The notes beneath the pieces were generated by a model. The model was given only the letters and a program-made list of their open reading frames with translations. It was not told where the DNA came from and searched no databases. A program made the position numbers and the translations under genes. Shown piece after piece: positions 12,218 through 25,906 of a stretch of 64,000 bases of DNA. How positions within the stretch are numbered: the stretch's first letter is position 1; every line of letters starts with the position of its first letter. This DNA comes from Rhizobium sp. Q54 (lineage in GTDB: Bacteria > Pseudomonadota > Alphaproteobacteria > Rhizobiales > Xanthobacteraceae). Where the stretch lies: the NCBI GenBank assembly GCA_945861895.1, contig CAMAWF010000008.1:1-64000 (forward strand), in the 5' to 3' direction.

Positions 12218-13420
12218 GTGACGGCGGATGATCTGAGCGCCCCGCTCGGCCAGAAAAAACGCAAGAAGCGCTTTGTGTTCCCGGTCGCTTTGCCCAAGGC
12301 GGTCGCCGGATTGCTCGGTCTATTCATTCTCACTGTGGTGGCGTGGAGCAGCCTGGTGGACGATCCCTTCGGCGGCGAGCCGATGGCCGTCGTCGCAACC
12401 AAGCCGCCGGCGCCCAAGACAGCTAAGACAGCCGAGGCGGCCGCCGGGGCACCGGCGAGCGGAGAGTCTCCGTCACGTTACGATGGGCCGGCAGCCAGCC
12501 AAGCCGCAGCGTCCGCGCCGCCCGGCGGCGGCAACACGATCAATATTATCGACGGCGCGAGCGGCAAGACCCAGCAGGTGGTGATCCCGGCGGCCGCCGG
12601 GGACAAGCAGGCCGCCAGCATCGACCAGCGGCACCTGGAGAAAACGCGTCACGGCAACGTTCCCAAAATCGCGGAAGACGGCAGCCGGCCTTCCAGCATC
12701 TACGCACGCCCGCTCAAACTTGCCCCCGGCAAGGCCGACGCGCCGCGCATCGCCATCGTGGTCGGCGGGCTCGGTATTTCCACCGCCGGCACCAGCGAGG
12801 CGCTGGCCAAGCTGCCCGCCGCGGTGACATTCGCCTTTGCACCCTATGGCAACGATATCGACAAACTTGTGTCGCGTGCGCGCGCGGCCGCGCATGAAAT
12901 TCTATTGCAGGCGCCGATGGAGCCGTTCGATTATCCCGACAACGATCCCGGCCCGCAGACGCTTTTGACCTCGCTGACGGCCGAGCAGAACGTCGATCGG
13001 CTGCAATGGCTGATGAGCCGGTTCCAGGGCTATGTCGGCATCGCCAATTATATGGGTGCGCGCTTCACCTCCTCGGAGGCGGCGCTGGCGCCGGTGCTGC
13101 GCGAGACCGCCAAACGGGGACTGATCTTTTTCGACGACGGCACTTCGCCGCGCAGTCTTGCGGGCCAGATCGCGGGCGGCGCGAACATTCCCTTCGCCAA
13201 GGCGGAGATCGTGCTCGACACGGTACCGACGCCGGTGGAAATCGACCGCGCGCTCGGCCGGCTGGAAATGCTGGCGCGCGACCGCGGCACCGCCGTCGGC
13301 ATCGCCACCGCATTGCCGGCGGTGATTGCGCGCATCGCGGAGTGGTCGAAGAAAGTCGAGGGCCGCGGCTTCGTGCTGGTGCCGATCACCGCGGTGGCGA
13401 TCAAGCCGAAGTCGAGCTGA
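12218..13420 (+). CDS. Divergent polysaccharide deacetylase family protein
   Basis: [12 protein letters not shown]...[49 protein letters not shown]. Confidence 0.9.
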   Translation: MTADDLSAPLGQKKRKKRFVFPVALPKAVAGLLGLFILTVVAWSSLVDDPFGGEPMAVVATKPPAPKTAKTAEAAAGAPASGESPSRYDGPAASQAAASAPPGGGNTINIIDGASGKTQQVVIPAAAGDKQAASIDQRHLEKTRHGNVPKIAEDGSRPSSIYARPLKLAPGKADAPRIAIVVGGLGISTAGTSEALAKLPAAVTFAFAPYGNDIDKLVSRARAAAHEILLQAPMEPFDYPDNDPGPQTLLTSLTAEQNVDRLQWLMSRFQGYVGIANYMGARFTSSEAALAPVLRETAKRGLIFFDDGTSPRSLAGQIAGGANIPFAKAEIVLDTVPTPVEIDRALGRLEMLARDRGTAVGIATALPAVIARIAEWSKKVEGRGFVLVPITAVAIKPKSS

Positions 13421-13433
13421 CGCGCGGCGCATC

Positions 13434-13937
13434 ATGCCCGCTTACGACTCCCTGCCCTATCGCCCCTGCGTCGGCCTCACGGTATTCAACCGCGAAGGGC
13501 TTGTGTTCATCGGCCGGCGCTCAAGCGGGCCCGAGCACATCGACGCCACTCATATTTGGCAAATGCCGCAGGGCGGCATCGATGCCAGCGAAGACCCCTA
13601 CAAGGCGGCGCTGCGCGAGCTGCACGAGGAAACCAATATCCGCTCGGTGGAAAAGCTCGGCGAGATCGCCGAATGGCTGGCCTACGACATTCCGCGAGAT
13701 ATCGCCGGCCAAGCGTGGGGCGGGAAATATCGCGGGCAAAAACAGAAATGGTTTGCGCTGCGATTCACCGGCAAGGAAAAAGAGATCGACATCGCGCATC
13801 CGGCCGCCGGCCACGATCCGGAGTTCATCGCCTGGCGTTGGGAGCCGATGAAGAATCTGCCCGCGCTGGTCGTGCCGTTCAAGCGGCAGACCTACGAGCG
13901 GGTGGTGAAGGAGTTTGGGAAGTTCGCCAAATCGTAA
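13434..13937 (+). CDS. rppH: RNA pyrophosphohydrolase (Nudix)
   Basis: [21 protein letters not shown]...[27 protein letters not shown]. Confidence 0.95.
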   Translation: MPAYDSLPYRPCVGLTVFNREGLVFIGRRSSGPEHIDATHIWQMPQGGIDASEDPYKAALRELHEETNIRSVEKLGEIAEWLAYDIPRDIAGQAWGGKYRGQKQKWFALRFTGKEKEIDIAHPAAGHDPEFIAWRWEPMKNLPALVVPFKRQTYERVVKEFGKFAKS

Positions 13938-13941
13938 TCCG

Positions 13942-13986
13942 TCATCCTGAGGTGCGAGCCCGAAGGGCGAGCCTCGAAGGATGGCG
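13942..13986. repeat. Palindromic intergenic repeat, family B (GTCATCCTGAGGTGC...CTCGAAGGATG), copy 1
   Basis: Internal AGCCCGAAGGGCG hairpin; related copies at 16795-16838 and 16869-16911. Confidence 0.8.
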
Positions 13987-13994
13987 GATGAGCG

Positions 13995-14405
13995 CTAATG
14001 CAGCGCCGTGCCGGTGAGATGCTGCTGCACGCCTTTGAAATGGTCGAGCCGCGCGATCGCCTTGTCGAGCTCGGAACTCGGCTCCAGCTTGGCGATGCGC
14101 GCTTCCATCTCGGCGATGCGCGCCGCGACCACGCCGCGGTCGAAATCCTCGATCTTGTCGGCCACGTCGGCCAACACAGTGAGCCCGCCGGCGGAAACTT
14201 CCGCAAAACCGCCAAGCACGACGACGCGCTGCATGCCGCCTTCGCCGTGGATGGTGAGGATGCCCGGCCGCAGCACCGCAACCAGCGGCGCGTGGCCGGC
14301 AAGCACACCAAAATCGCCCTCGGAGCCCGGCACGTCGACCTGCTCGACCTTGCCCGAGAACGCGAGCTTTTCCGGCGAAACCAGATCGAAATGAAAGGTG
14401 GCCAT
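13995..14405 (-). CDS. atpC: F1 ATP synthase epsilon subunit
   Basis: [50 protein letters not shown]. Confidence 0.96.
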   Translation of the reverse strand: MATFHFDLVSPEKLAFSGKVEQVDVPGSEGDFGVLAGHAPLVAVLRPGILTIHGEGGMQRVVVLGGFAEVSAGGLTVLADVADKIEDFDRGVVAARIAEMEARIAKLEPSSELDKAIARLDHFKGVQQHLTGTALH

Positions 14406-14425
14406 CGTTCAGGCTTTCCGTGCGG

Positions 14426-15883
<1,458 letters not shown>

Positions 15884-15902
15884 TTACAAATTTCTCTAAG
15901 CG

Positions 15903-16778
15903 TCAGAGCGCTTCGGCGCCGGAGATGATCTCGATCAGCTCCTTGGTGATCATCGCCTGGCGGGTGCGGTTATAGGTCAGCGTCTGCTTGCGGATCATCT
16001 CGCCGGCATTGCGGGTGGCGTTGTCCATCGCGCTCATGCGCGCGCCCTGCTCGGAGGCGGCGTTTTCCAGAAGCGCGCGGAACACCTGCACCGCCAGATT
16101 GCGCGGGAGAAGTTCGCCGAGAATTTCCTCTTCCTCCGGCTCGTATTCATAGGCCGCGGCGGGGCCGCCTTGCTTGGACGGCTCGAACACCGGCGGGATC
16201 ACCTGCTGCGCGGTCGGGGTCTGCGCGATCACCGATTTGAAGCGCGAGAAGAACAGCGTGCAGACATCGAACTCGCCGGCCTCGAAGCGCTTGATGATAT
16301 TGTCGGTGACCATCTGCGCCTGCGCGAAGCCGATCTGCTTGACGCCGCGCAGTTCGATCACTTCCACGATTTGTTTTTCATACAGCCGGCGGAGCTGGTC
16401 GAAGCCCTTGCGGCCGACGCAAAGAATCTTGACCTGCTTGCCTGCGTTGGCGAGCGCATTGGCGCGTTCGCGCGCCAGCCGCACGATGGACGAATTGAAC
16501 GGCCCGCACAGCCCGCGCTCGGCAGTGCAGACCACAAGCAGATGCACTTTGTCGGCGCCGGTGCCGGCCAGCAGCCGCGGGGCGGAATCGCTGCCGGCCA
16601 CCGCGGAAGCGATGTTGCCGAGCACCCGGTCCATGCGTTCGGCAAACGGACGCGCCGCTTCCGCCGCCTGTTGCGCGCGGCGCAGCTTCGAGGCCGCGAC
16701 CATCTGCATGGCCTTGGTGATCTTTTGCGTCGCCTTGGTGGAGGCGATGCGATTGCGCATGTCCTTGAGGGAGGCCAT
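15903..16778 (-). CDS. atpG: F1 ATP synthase gamma subunit
   Basis: [36 protein letters not shown]. Confidence 0.98.
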   Translation of the reverse strand: MASLKDMRNRIASTKATQKITKAMQMVAASKLRRAQQAAEAARPFAERMDRVLGNIASAVAGSDSAPRLLAGTGADKVHLLVVCTAERGLCGPFNSSIVRLARERANALANAGKQVKILCVGRKGFDQLRRLYEKQIVEVIELRGVKQIGFAQAQMVTDNIIKRFEAGEFDVCTLFFSRFKSVIAQTPTAQQVIPPVFEPSKQGGPAAAYEYEPEEEEILGELLPRNLAVQVFRALLENAASEQGARMSAMDNATRNAGEMIRKQTLTYNRTRQAMITKELIEIISGAEAL

Positions 16779-16794
16779 CGCGCTACTCTCTCTC

Positions 16795-16911
16795 CGTCAT
16801 CCTGAGGTGGACGCGCGTAGCGCGGCCCTCGAAGGATGTACGGCCAATATTTGCAAAACCTTGGCCGTCGCCCTTCGAGGCTCGCTTCGCTCGCACCTCA
16901 GGGTGACGGAT
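16795..16911. repeat. Composite inverted pair of family B repeats between atpA and atpG
   Basis: CGTCATCCTGAGGTGG... (16795-16838) and inverse ...CCTTCGAGGCTCGCTTCGCTCGCACCTCAGGGTGACGG (16869-16911) around CGGCCAA...TTGGCCG. Confidence 0.85.
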
Positions 16912-16931
16912 CATGTTCATTACTTGGAGCA

Positions 16932-19024
<2,093 letters not shown>

Positions 19025-19162
19025 CGGGGTTCGTCGAACTGCACAATCTGGCAAGCTTGGCTTGCAAGCTTGGCGCCGTCGCGGAAGAGGCGGCGCAAAC
19101 TCTTGGAATCCAAGAGGGAATTCCGACCTCGGAGGACGTCGCGGAAGCCCGCGGAAACCCTC

Positions 19163-19180
19163 GCAAAATCGCGATTTTGC
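19163..19180. promoter_or_regulatory. Perfect 18-bp palindrome GCAAAATCGCGATTTTGC between priA 3' end and atpH
   Basis: Read directly; upstream of atpH in transcription direction. Confidence 0.45.
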
Positions 19181-19238
19181 TAACACAGCGGGGACGGCGG
19201 TGCAACACGGCGCAATGTCGCGAAACCGCGAAATATGC

Positions 19239-21422
19239 TCAAAAAAAGCTCTGCGGATCGACATCCACTTGCAGCTTGACGCTGCCGCGCGGCTTCGGCG
19301 CTTGGGCGAGCCATTGCCGCAGATAGCCCGAGAGATCGAAGGCGCGCGGCGATTTCACCAGCAGCCGGAAGCGATGCCGCCCGCGCACGACCGCGACCGG
19401 CGCTTCCGCCGGTCCCAGCACGCGCACGGCTTCGTCATGCGGCGCGGCGGAGGCCAGCTGGCGCGCGTAGCCTTCCGCCGCATGCCGGTCGCCGGCGGTG
19501 ACGACCATGCTGGCAAGCCGGCCGAACGGCGGATAGCCGGTCGCCTCGCGCAGCGCGATCTCGCTGGAATAAAACGCGTCGCGGTCGCCGACGATGAGCG
19601 CGCGCATCACCGGATGTTCCGGCTGATGGGTCTGCAAAAATCCATGCCCCTGCCCGGCCTCGCGCCCGGCGCGGCCGACCACCTGATGCAGCAGTTGGAA
19701 GGTGCGCTCCGCCGCGCGCGGATCGCCGTTGCCGAGGCCCAAATCGGCATCGACGACGCCGACCAGATTGAGTTTCGGAAAATGATGCCCCTTGGCGACA
19801 AGCTGCGTGCCGATGACGATATCGAAGCGGCCTTGCGCGATGTCGTCGAGTTCCTGCCGCAGCCGCTCCACCGACTCCACGAGATCGCTCGACAGCACGA
19901 GGATGCGGCTGCCGGGAAACAGTTCGGCCGCCTCCTGCTCCAGCCGTTCGACGCCGGGGCCGACCGGCATAAAGCTGTCGGTGGCGTGGCATTTCGGGCA
20001 TTCCTTCGGCTGCGGCGTCGAGAAGCCGCAGTGGTGGCACACAAGCTGCCGGCGGAATCTGTGGTCGACGAGCCAGGCGTCGCAGTCCGGGCAATGCATG
20101 CGGAAGCCGCAGGCGCGGCAGAGCGTGAGCGGCGCATAGCCGCGCCGGTTGAGGAACAACAGCGCCTGCTCGCCGCGCGAGAGCGCGATCTTCACGGCTT
20201 CGGCGAGACGCGGCGCGATGAAGCGCCCGCGCGGCGGACCCTCGCGCGTCATGTCGATGGCTTCGATCGAGGGCTGATGCTGGCCGCCGAAACGTTCCGG
20301 CAAATGCAGCCGTTTGTAGCGTCCGCGCCGGGCGTTGACTTCCGTCTCCACCGACGGCGTCGCCGAGGCGAGCACGATGGGGATCTGCGCGACATTGGCG
20401 CGCACCACCGCCATGTCGCGGGCGTGATAATGCGCGCCGTCTTCCTGCTTGTAGGCGGGGTCGTGCTCTTCATCGACCAGGATCAATCCGAGATCGGCAT
20501 ACGGCAAAAACAGCGCCGAGCGCGCGCCGACGATCACCGGCACTTGGTTGGCCGCCACCGCGCCCCAAGTGCGTGCGCGCCTGCGCGGCGTGAGTTGCGA
20601 ATGCCATTCCGCCGGCGGCACGCCGAAGCGCGCGGCGAAGCGGTCGCGGAATTGCGCGGTGAGTGCGATCTCCGGCATTAGGATCAGCGTCTGCCGCTTG
20701 CGCCGGATATTTTCCGCCACCGCCTCGAAATAGACTTCCGTCTTGCCCGAACCGGTGACGCCGTCGATCAGCGTCGCGCTGTAGCCGCCGCGCGCGACGG
20801 TTTCGCGGATGGCATCGGCGGCCGCGCGCTGCGCCGGGGTGAAATCCGGCGCCAAAAAATCGGGGTCGGGCGGCGACGCCACCGGCTCCGTCGGCAGCAC
20901 CACGGTTTCCAGAGTGCCTTCGTCGATCAAACCGTCGATCACGCCGGTGCTGACGCCGGCTTCCTTTATGGCGTTGCTTTTCGAATGCGTCAGCCCATCG
21001 GCAAAAAACTGCAATGCCCGCGCCCGCGCCGGAGTCATGCGTGCAGGCGGCGGACCCGCAAGCCGCACGCCGACGCGCTCGCGCTCCGGGCCGAGATGCT
21101 CGCCCATGCGCAGCGCCATGCGCAGCACCATGCCTCGCGGCGAGAGCGTGTAGTCGGCGACCCAATCGATAAATTTGCGTATTTCGCCTTTGAGCGGCGG
21201 GATATCGAGCTTGCCGGCAACGTCCTTCATCCGGTTGTGCAGACGCGAATTTGGCGACGCGTTCTCGGCCCACACCGCGCCGGTCACCGCGCGGGACCCA
21301 AGCGGCACCGTCACCAGGTCGCCGGGGTTCAAATCGAGCCCGTCCGGCACCCGGTAGGAATAGGCCCGGTCGAGCGCTACCGGCACCAAAACATCGACAA
21401 CACGCTTGGTCATTGGCGTCAT
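19239..21422 (-). CDS. priA: Primosomal protein N' (replication restart helicase PriA)
   Basis: [46 protein letters not shown]; zinc cysteine motifs. Confidence 0.97.
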   Translation of the reverse strand: MTPMTKRVVDVLVPVALDRAYSYRVPDGLDLNPGDLVTVPLGSRAVTGAVWAENASPNSRLHNRMKDVAGKLDIPPLKGEIRKFIDWVADYTLSPRGMVLRMALRMGEHLGPERERVGVRLAGPPPARMTPARARALQFFADGLTHSKSNAIKEAGVSTGVIDGLIDEGTLETVVLPTEPVASPPDPDFLAPDFTPAQRAAADAIRETVARGGYSATLIDGVTGSGKTEVYFEAVAENIRRKRQTLILMPEIALTAQFRDRFAARFGVPPAEWHSQLTPRRRARTWGAVAANQVPVIVGARSALFLPYADLGLILVDEEHDPAYKQEDGAHYHARDMAVVRANVAQIPIVLASATPSVETEVNARRGRYKRLHLPERFGGQHQPSIEAIDMTREGPPRGRFIAPRLAEAVKIALSRGEQALLFLNRRGYAPLTLCRACGFRMHCPDCDAWLVDHRFRRQLVCHHCGFSTPQPKECPKCHATDSFMPVGPGVERLEQEAAELFPGSRILVLSSDLVESVERLRQELDDIAQGRFDIVIGTQLVAKGHHFPKLNLVGVVDADLGLGNGDPRAAERTFQLLHQVVGRAGREAGQGHGFLQTHQPEHPVMRALIVGDRDAFYSSEIALREATGYPPFGRLASMVVTAGDRHAAEGYARQLASAAPHDEAVRVLGPAEAPVAVVRGRHRFRLLVKSPRAFDLSGYLRQWLAQAPKPRGSVKLQVDVDPQSFF

Positions 21423-21437
21423 GGGCTTTTTTGCTTG

Positions 21438-21485
21438 CGCATGATCTTGGCCGAAAACCGGTTTCCACTTTTCGGGATCATGCGC
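21438..21485. repeat. Palindromic intergenic repeat, family A, inverted copy 2
   Basis: GCGCATGATC...CCGAAAACCGGTTTCCACTTTTCGG...GATCATGCGC. Confidence 0.85.
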
Positions 21486-21546
21486 TGGTCTGGCCGATTC
21501 CGGGCGCTTAAGGAAGGGTGAAGGAAAAATGGCGATGATCGCCGCC

Positions 21547-22512
21547 ATGTCCAATCCCCGCCGCAGGGAAGACGATCTCTCTTTCGCCGCGCCCGACGTG
21601 GCGGCCGAGATAACGCGCTGGCTCGGCTATCTTGGAACCGAAAAGCGGATGTCGCCGAAGACGCTGGAGGCCTACCGGCGCGACGCCGGCCAGTTTCTTT
21701 TCTTTCTCGCCGGACATTTCGGCGCCAGGCCGTCGCTGGCCAAGCTCGCCAGGCTCAAGCCGCAGGACGTGCGCGCCTTTATGGCGGCGCGGCGCGCGCA
21801 AGGCATCGGCAGCCGGTCGCTGATGCGCGTGCTCGCCGGTGCGCGCTCGTTCGCGCGTTTCCTTGAGCGCAGCGGCAAGGGAAAAGTGGCTGCGCTTTCC
21901 GCCGTGCGCGCGCCGAAAGTGAGCAAGACGCTGCCGAAGCCGCTGACCGTCGCCGCCGCCAAGCGCATCGCCGACACTGAATTGCGCGCGGGCGAAGCGC
22001 GCGAACCCTGGATCGTCGCGCGCGATGCCGCGGTGCTGGCACTGCTCTATGGCTCGGGCTTGCGCATTTCCGAAGCGCTCGGCCTGCGCCGCATGGACGT
22101 GCCTGCGCCCGGAGCGGGTGACGTCATCATTGTCACCGGCAAAGGCAACAAGCAGCGCATGGTGCCGGTGCTCCCGCAGGTGCTCAAGCTGATCGCGGAT
22201 TACGTCGCGCTCTGCCCGTTCGACCTGGCCGCGGACGGCGCGTTGTTTACCGGCGCGCGCGGCGGGCCGCTGTCGCCGCGCATCGTGCAGCTTGCGATGG
22301 CTCAACTGCGCGGCGCGCTCGGCCTCGCCGAAACCGCAACCCCGCACGCGTTGCGGCATTCCTTCGCCACCCATCTGCTGGCGCGCGGCGGCGACCTGCG
22401 CGCCATCCAGGAACTGCTGGGACACGCCTCGCTCTCGACGACGCAGATCTACACCGCCGTCGATAGCGAGCGGCTGTTGGAAGTCTACCGCAGCGCCCAC
22501 CCGCGCGCATAA
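21547..22512 (+). CDS. xerC: Tyrosine recombinase XerC-like
   Basis: LLYGSGLRISEALGLRR...TPHALRHSFATHLLARGGDLRAIQELLGHASLSTTQIYTAVD. Confidence 0.93.
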   Translation: MSNPRRREDDLSFAAPDVAAEITRWLGYLGTEKRMSPKTLEAYRRDAGQFLFFLAGHFGARPSLAKLARLKPQDVRAFMAARRAQGIGSRSLMRVLAGARSFARFLERSGKGKVAALSAVRAPKVSKTLPKPLTVAAAKRIADTELRAGEAREPWIVARDAAVLALLYGSGLRISEALGLRRMDVPAPGAGDVIIVTGKGNKQRMVPVLPQVLKLIADYVALCPFDLAADGALFTGARGGPLSPRIVQLAMAQLRGALGLAETATPHALRHSFATHLLARGGDLRAIQELLGHASLSTTQIYTAVDSERLLEVYRSAHPRA

Positions 22513-22609
22513 AACTAACATTTATTCGACCTATAAGGCGCGCTAATCCCTTGCGCGGCGGCCCGACTTCGTTTCATCGTTTGCTGCCGAGATACTTCCG
22601 GAGGGGGCT

Positions 22610-23194
22610 ATGGCGGGACCGCACGAAAATCTGGAGCATGCCGAACACGCTGCGCATACCAACAAGAACATCGCTCTGCTGATTTCGGTGATCGCGCTGT
22701 TTCTGGCGTTTTCGGAAACGCTGGGAAAGAGCGCGCAAACGTCGGCCATCAGCTACAACGTCGAAGCCTCCAACCTGTGGGCGTTTTTCCAGGCCAAGAC
22801 CATCCGCATGACCACGCTGACCACCGCGGCCGAGACGCGGAAGATCGATTCCGCCGCAACCGCCGAGGCCGCGATCAAGGACGTCATGGCGAAGCAGATC
22901 GACACCTGGCAGAAGACCGCGGCGCGCTACAACGACGAACCGGACACCAATGAGGGGCGCAAGCAGCTCGCCGCCCGCGCCAAGGACGCCGAGAGCAAGC
23001 GCGATACCGCGATGGCGCGCTATCACCATTACGAGGTGGCTTCAGCCGCCTTCCAGATCGGCATCGTGCTGGCGTCAGCCACCATCATCACCAGCATGAT
23101 GATGCTGGCCTGGCTTTCGGTCAGCTTGGCGGGCCTCGGTCTTATGTTTACGGCGATCGGCTTTTTCGCGCCGCATGCAGTGCACCTGTTCTGA
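22610..23194 (+). CDS. DUF4337-like membrane protein
   Basis: HAEHAAHTNKNIALLISVIALFLAFSETLGKSAQTSAISYNVEASNLWAFFQAKTIRMTT. Confidence 0.8.
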   Translation: MAGPHENLEHAEHAAHTNKNIALLISVIALFLAFSETLGKSAQTSAISYNVEASNLWAFFQAKTIRMTTLTTAAETRKIDSAATAEAAIKDVMAKQIDTWQKTAARYNDEPDTNEGRKQLAARAKDAESKRDTAMARYHHYEVASAAFQIGIVLASATIITSMMMLAWLSVSLAGLGLMFTAIGFFAPHAVHLF

Positions 23195-23202
23195 CGTCGC
23201 GA

Positions 23203-23970
23203 TCAGCTACGAACGCGGCCGCCGTCGACGTTGAGCGTTTGCCCGGTGATGAAAGCGGCGTCGTCGCTGGTGAGAAACGAGACAGCCCCAACCAGGTCGT
23301 CCGGCTCTTCCGGCCGCTTGATCGCCTGAAGCTGCGCGACGGATTTCAGCTCATCGTCCATGGTGGCAAAGCCGGCGCGCGGCGCGCGCCCGAGCGCGCC
23401 CGGCGTGCGCGTGAGGCCGGGCTGGATGGCGTTGACGGTGATCCCGTGGGCCCCAAGTTCGCTCGCCAGCGCACGGGTGAATCCGACGACGCCGGCCTTG
23501 CTGGTGACGTAGTGGACGAAGCCGGTGACCACCGAACCGACGGTGCTCGACGACAAGTTGACGATGCGGCCCCAGCCGCGCTGCTTCATGCCCGGGACGA
23601 AGGCTGAAGTGACGAGGAAAAGCCCATCGAGATTGGTCGCGAGGATGCGCCGCCAGTCGGCAAAGCTCATAGTGTCGAAAGCCTGATTGGGAAACAGCCC
23701 GGCGCAATTGATGAGAATGTCGCAGCTGCCGAATTTTTTCTCGACCCCGCGCGCCATCGCCTTGACCGACTCCTCCGAGGATACGTCGCATTTGCAGGCG
23801 AGCGCCTGCCGGCCGGCGGCCTCGACCATTTTCACCGTGGCATCGGCCGCGCCGATATCGGCGATGGCCACATGCACGCCCTCTTCCGCCAGCCGTTTTG
23901 CAAACGCCTGCCCCAGCCCGCTGGCGCCGCCGGTGATGACGGCAATTTTGTCCTTGTGGCCTTTGGCCAT
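23203..23970 (-). CDS. SDR family NAD(P)-dependent oxidoreductase
   Basis: VITGGASGLGQAFAKRL; YVTSKAGVVGFTRALASELG. Confidence 0.93.
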   Translation of the reverse strand: MAKGHKDKIAVITGGASGLGQAFAKRLAEEGVHVAIADIGAADATVKMVEAAGRQALACKCDVSSEESVKAMARGVEKKFGSCDILINCAGLFPNQAFDTMSFADWRRILATNLDGLFLVTSAFVPGMKQRGWGRIVNLSSSTVGSVVTGFVHYVTSKAGVVGFTRALASELGAHGITVNAIQPGLTRTPGALGRAPRAGFATMDDELKSVAQLQAIKRPEEPDDLVGAVSFLTSDDAAFITGQTLNVDGGRVRS

Positions 23971-24014
23971 GGCATTCCCCCGAACGAGTTTTTGATAACG
24001 CTGCGCCGAAGGCG

Positions 24015-25418
24015 TTACATATGAATGCTGCGCTTGCCGACGGCGAGTGCTGCTTCCTTCACCGCCTCGGAAAGCGTCGGATGCGCATGACAGGTGCGCG
24101 CGATGTCCTCGGCGGACGCGCCGAACTCCATCGCCACCGCCGCTTCCGCGATCATGTTGCCGGCGTCGGCGCCGAGGATATGCACCCCGAGCACGCGGTC
24201 GGTCTTGGCATCGGCCAGAATTTTCACGAAACCGTCGGTGGTGCGGTTGACCTTGGCGCGGCCGTTGGCGGTGAACGGAAATTTTCCAACGTTGTAGGCG
24301 ACGCCGGCGGCTTTGAGTTCCTCTTCGGTTTTTCCGACGGAAGCGATTTCCGGATAGGTGTAGACCACGTTGGGTATAGCGTCGTAGTTCACATGGCCGG
24401 CTTGGCCGGCAAGAATTTCCGCCAACGCCACGCCTTCGTCCTCGGCCTTGTGCGCCAGCATCGGGCCGGCAATGACGTCGCCGATCGCCCAGATGCCGGG
24501 CACGCTGCTGGCGTAATACGCATCGACCGCGACACGCCCGCGCTCGTCGAGCTTGACGCCGGCTTCTTTCAGACCGAGCCCTTCGGTGTAAGGCACGCGG
24601 CCGGTGGCGACGAGCACCACGTCGGCCTCGATCATTTCTCCGGCGCCGCCTTTCGCCGGCTCGACCCGCGCTTTCAGCGTCTTGCCGGAGGCGTCGATCA
24701 GCGTGACCTTAGACGCGAGCTTGAATTTCAAACCCTGCCTCTCGAAAATGCGCTGGCTCTGCCGGCACACATCGGCGTCCATGCCCGGCAGGATGCGGTC
24801 GAGGAATTCGACAAAGGTCACGTTGGCGCCGAGCCGCCGCCACACCGAACCCAGTTCGAGCCCGATCACGCCGGCGCCGACCACCAGCAGGCGCTCCGGC
24901 ACCTTGGCGAGCGCGAGCGCGCCGGTCGACGACACGATGCGCCGTTCGTCGATCTCGATGCCCTTGAGCTTGGCGACACCGGAGCCGGTGGCGATGACGA
25001 TGGCCTTGCCCTCGAGCATCTGCGATTTTCCGTCGGCAGCTTTGACCTCGACCTTGCCGGCGGCGGCGATGCGCGCTGCGCCATGAAAAGCATCGATCTT
25101 GTTTTTCTTCAGCAGGTAGTCGACACCTTTCACATTGCCGTCGACGCCTTCGTCCTTGAACGCCATCATCGCCGCGAGATCGAGCTGAGGCTTGCCGACG
25201 CCGATGCCCATCTTCGCGAACGAGTGGCCGGTTTGCTCGAACAGTTCCGATGCGTGCAGCAGCGCCTTCGACGGGATGCAGCCGATGTTCAGACAAGTGC
25301 CGCCGAAGGTGGCGTTCTTTTCCACCACGGCGGTCTTCAGGCCGAGCTGCACCGCGCGAATGGCGCAGACATAGCCGCCGGGGCCGGTGCCGATGACGAT
25401 GAGGTCGTAGGTGGGCAT
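24015..25418 (-). CDS. lpdA: Dihydrolipoyl dehydrogenase
   Basis: MPTYDLIVIGTGPGGYVCAIRAVQLGLKTAVVEK; GGTCLNIGCIPSKALL. Confidence 0.97.
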   Translation of the reverse strand: MPTYDLIVIGTGPGGYVCAIRAVQLGLKTAVVEKNATFGGTCLNIGCIPSKALLHASELFEQTGHSFAKMGIGVGKPQLDLAAMMAFKDEGVDGNVKGVDYLLKKNKIDAFHGAARIAAAGKVEVKAADGKSQMLEGKAIVIATGSGVAKLKGIEIDERRIVSSTGALALAKVPERLLVVGAGVIGLELGSVWRRLGANVTFVEFLDRILPGMDADVCRQSQRIFERQGLKFKLASKVTLIDASGKTLKARVEPAKGGAGEMIEADVVLVATGRVPYTEGLGLKEAGVKLDERGRVAVDAYYASSVPGIWAIGDVIAGPMLAHKAEDEGVALAEILAGQAGHVNYDAIPNVVYTYPEIASVGKTEEELKAAGVAYNVGKFPFTANGRAKVNRTTDGFVKILADAKTDRVLGVHILGADAGNMIAEAAVAMEFGASAEDIARTCHAHPTLSEAVKEAALAVGKRSIHM

Positions 25419-25422
25419 GACA

Positions 25423-25905
25423 CTATTTACCGTTGACGCCAAGGAAGTCTCGAATCAAATCCCATCGTTCTTTGTAGTTTTGATAGTTAGGAATTTTCTT
25501 GAGAATCACCCTGCCCCATTTACTTTTTTTATCTCTATGCTTCTTAACGAAGCTGCTTGGAAAGACGTAGCATTCTGGCTGTCTTCTCCCCTCACTCCAT
25601 CGTTTTGGATCAAGATTATATTTGTATCTAAAGCCACGATTGAGTTGCGCTAAAACAACGAAGTCGCAATCGAAATTCTTGATCAGATATCCGGTCGCAT
25701 CTGAAGCCCATCGACTTTTCACCTGTATTCGTGCGGTAGAATTTTTTTCCGGTAGAACTGCAACTAAGTCATAGCCGGGCATGTAGCGATAACTTTTATA
25801 CGCATCAATGCCTTCAATGAGCAGATTCCCCAAAACAAGAAATTCAGCGCCTTCAGATTCAAGTCGAGTATTCTGACGCTTGTTTCTCGGTTTTCCGCTC
25901 GTCAC
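25423..25905 (-). CDS. Putative PD-(D/E)XK nuclease-like protein, low-GC insertion in the suc/lpd block
   Basis: ESEGAEFLVLGNLLIEGIDAYKSYRYMPGYDLVAVLPEKNSTARIQVKSRW fits E...D...(Q)xK; GTG start immediately after sucB stop. Confidence 0.65.
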   Translation of the reverse strand: MTSGKPRNKRQNTRLESEGAEFLVLGNLLIEGIDAYKSYRYMPGYDLVAVLPEKNSTARIQVKSRWASDATGYLIKNFDCDFVVLAQLNRGFRYKYNLDPKRWSEGRRQPECYVFPSSFVKKHRDKKSKWGRVILKKIPNYQNYKERWDLIRDFLGVNGK

Positions 25906-25906
25906 T

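Noticed and set aside
19025-19264. 80-residue N-terminal extension of atpH in the ORF track
   Set aside because: It is intergenic sequence containing the palindromes. [10 protein letters not shown] at 19024 matches the expected delta-subunit start.
21547-22512. xerC as an integrase of a mobile element
   Set aside because: Sequence and position next to priA fit the housekeeping XerC recombinase. No attachment-site duplication was found around it.
24021-25436. 471-aa plus-strand ORF opposite lpdA
   Set aside because: Shadow ORF antisense to dihydrolipoyl dehydrogenase; same arginine/histidine-rich bias.
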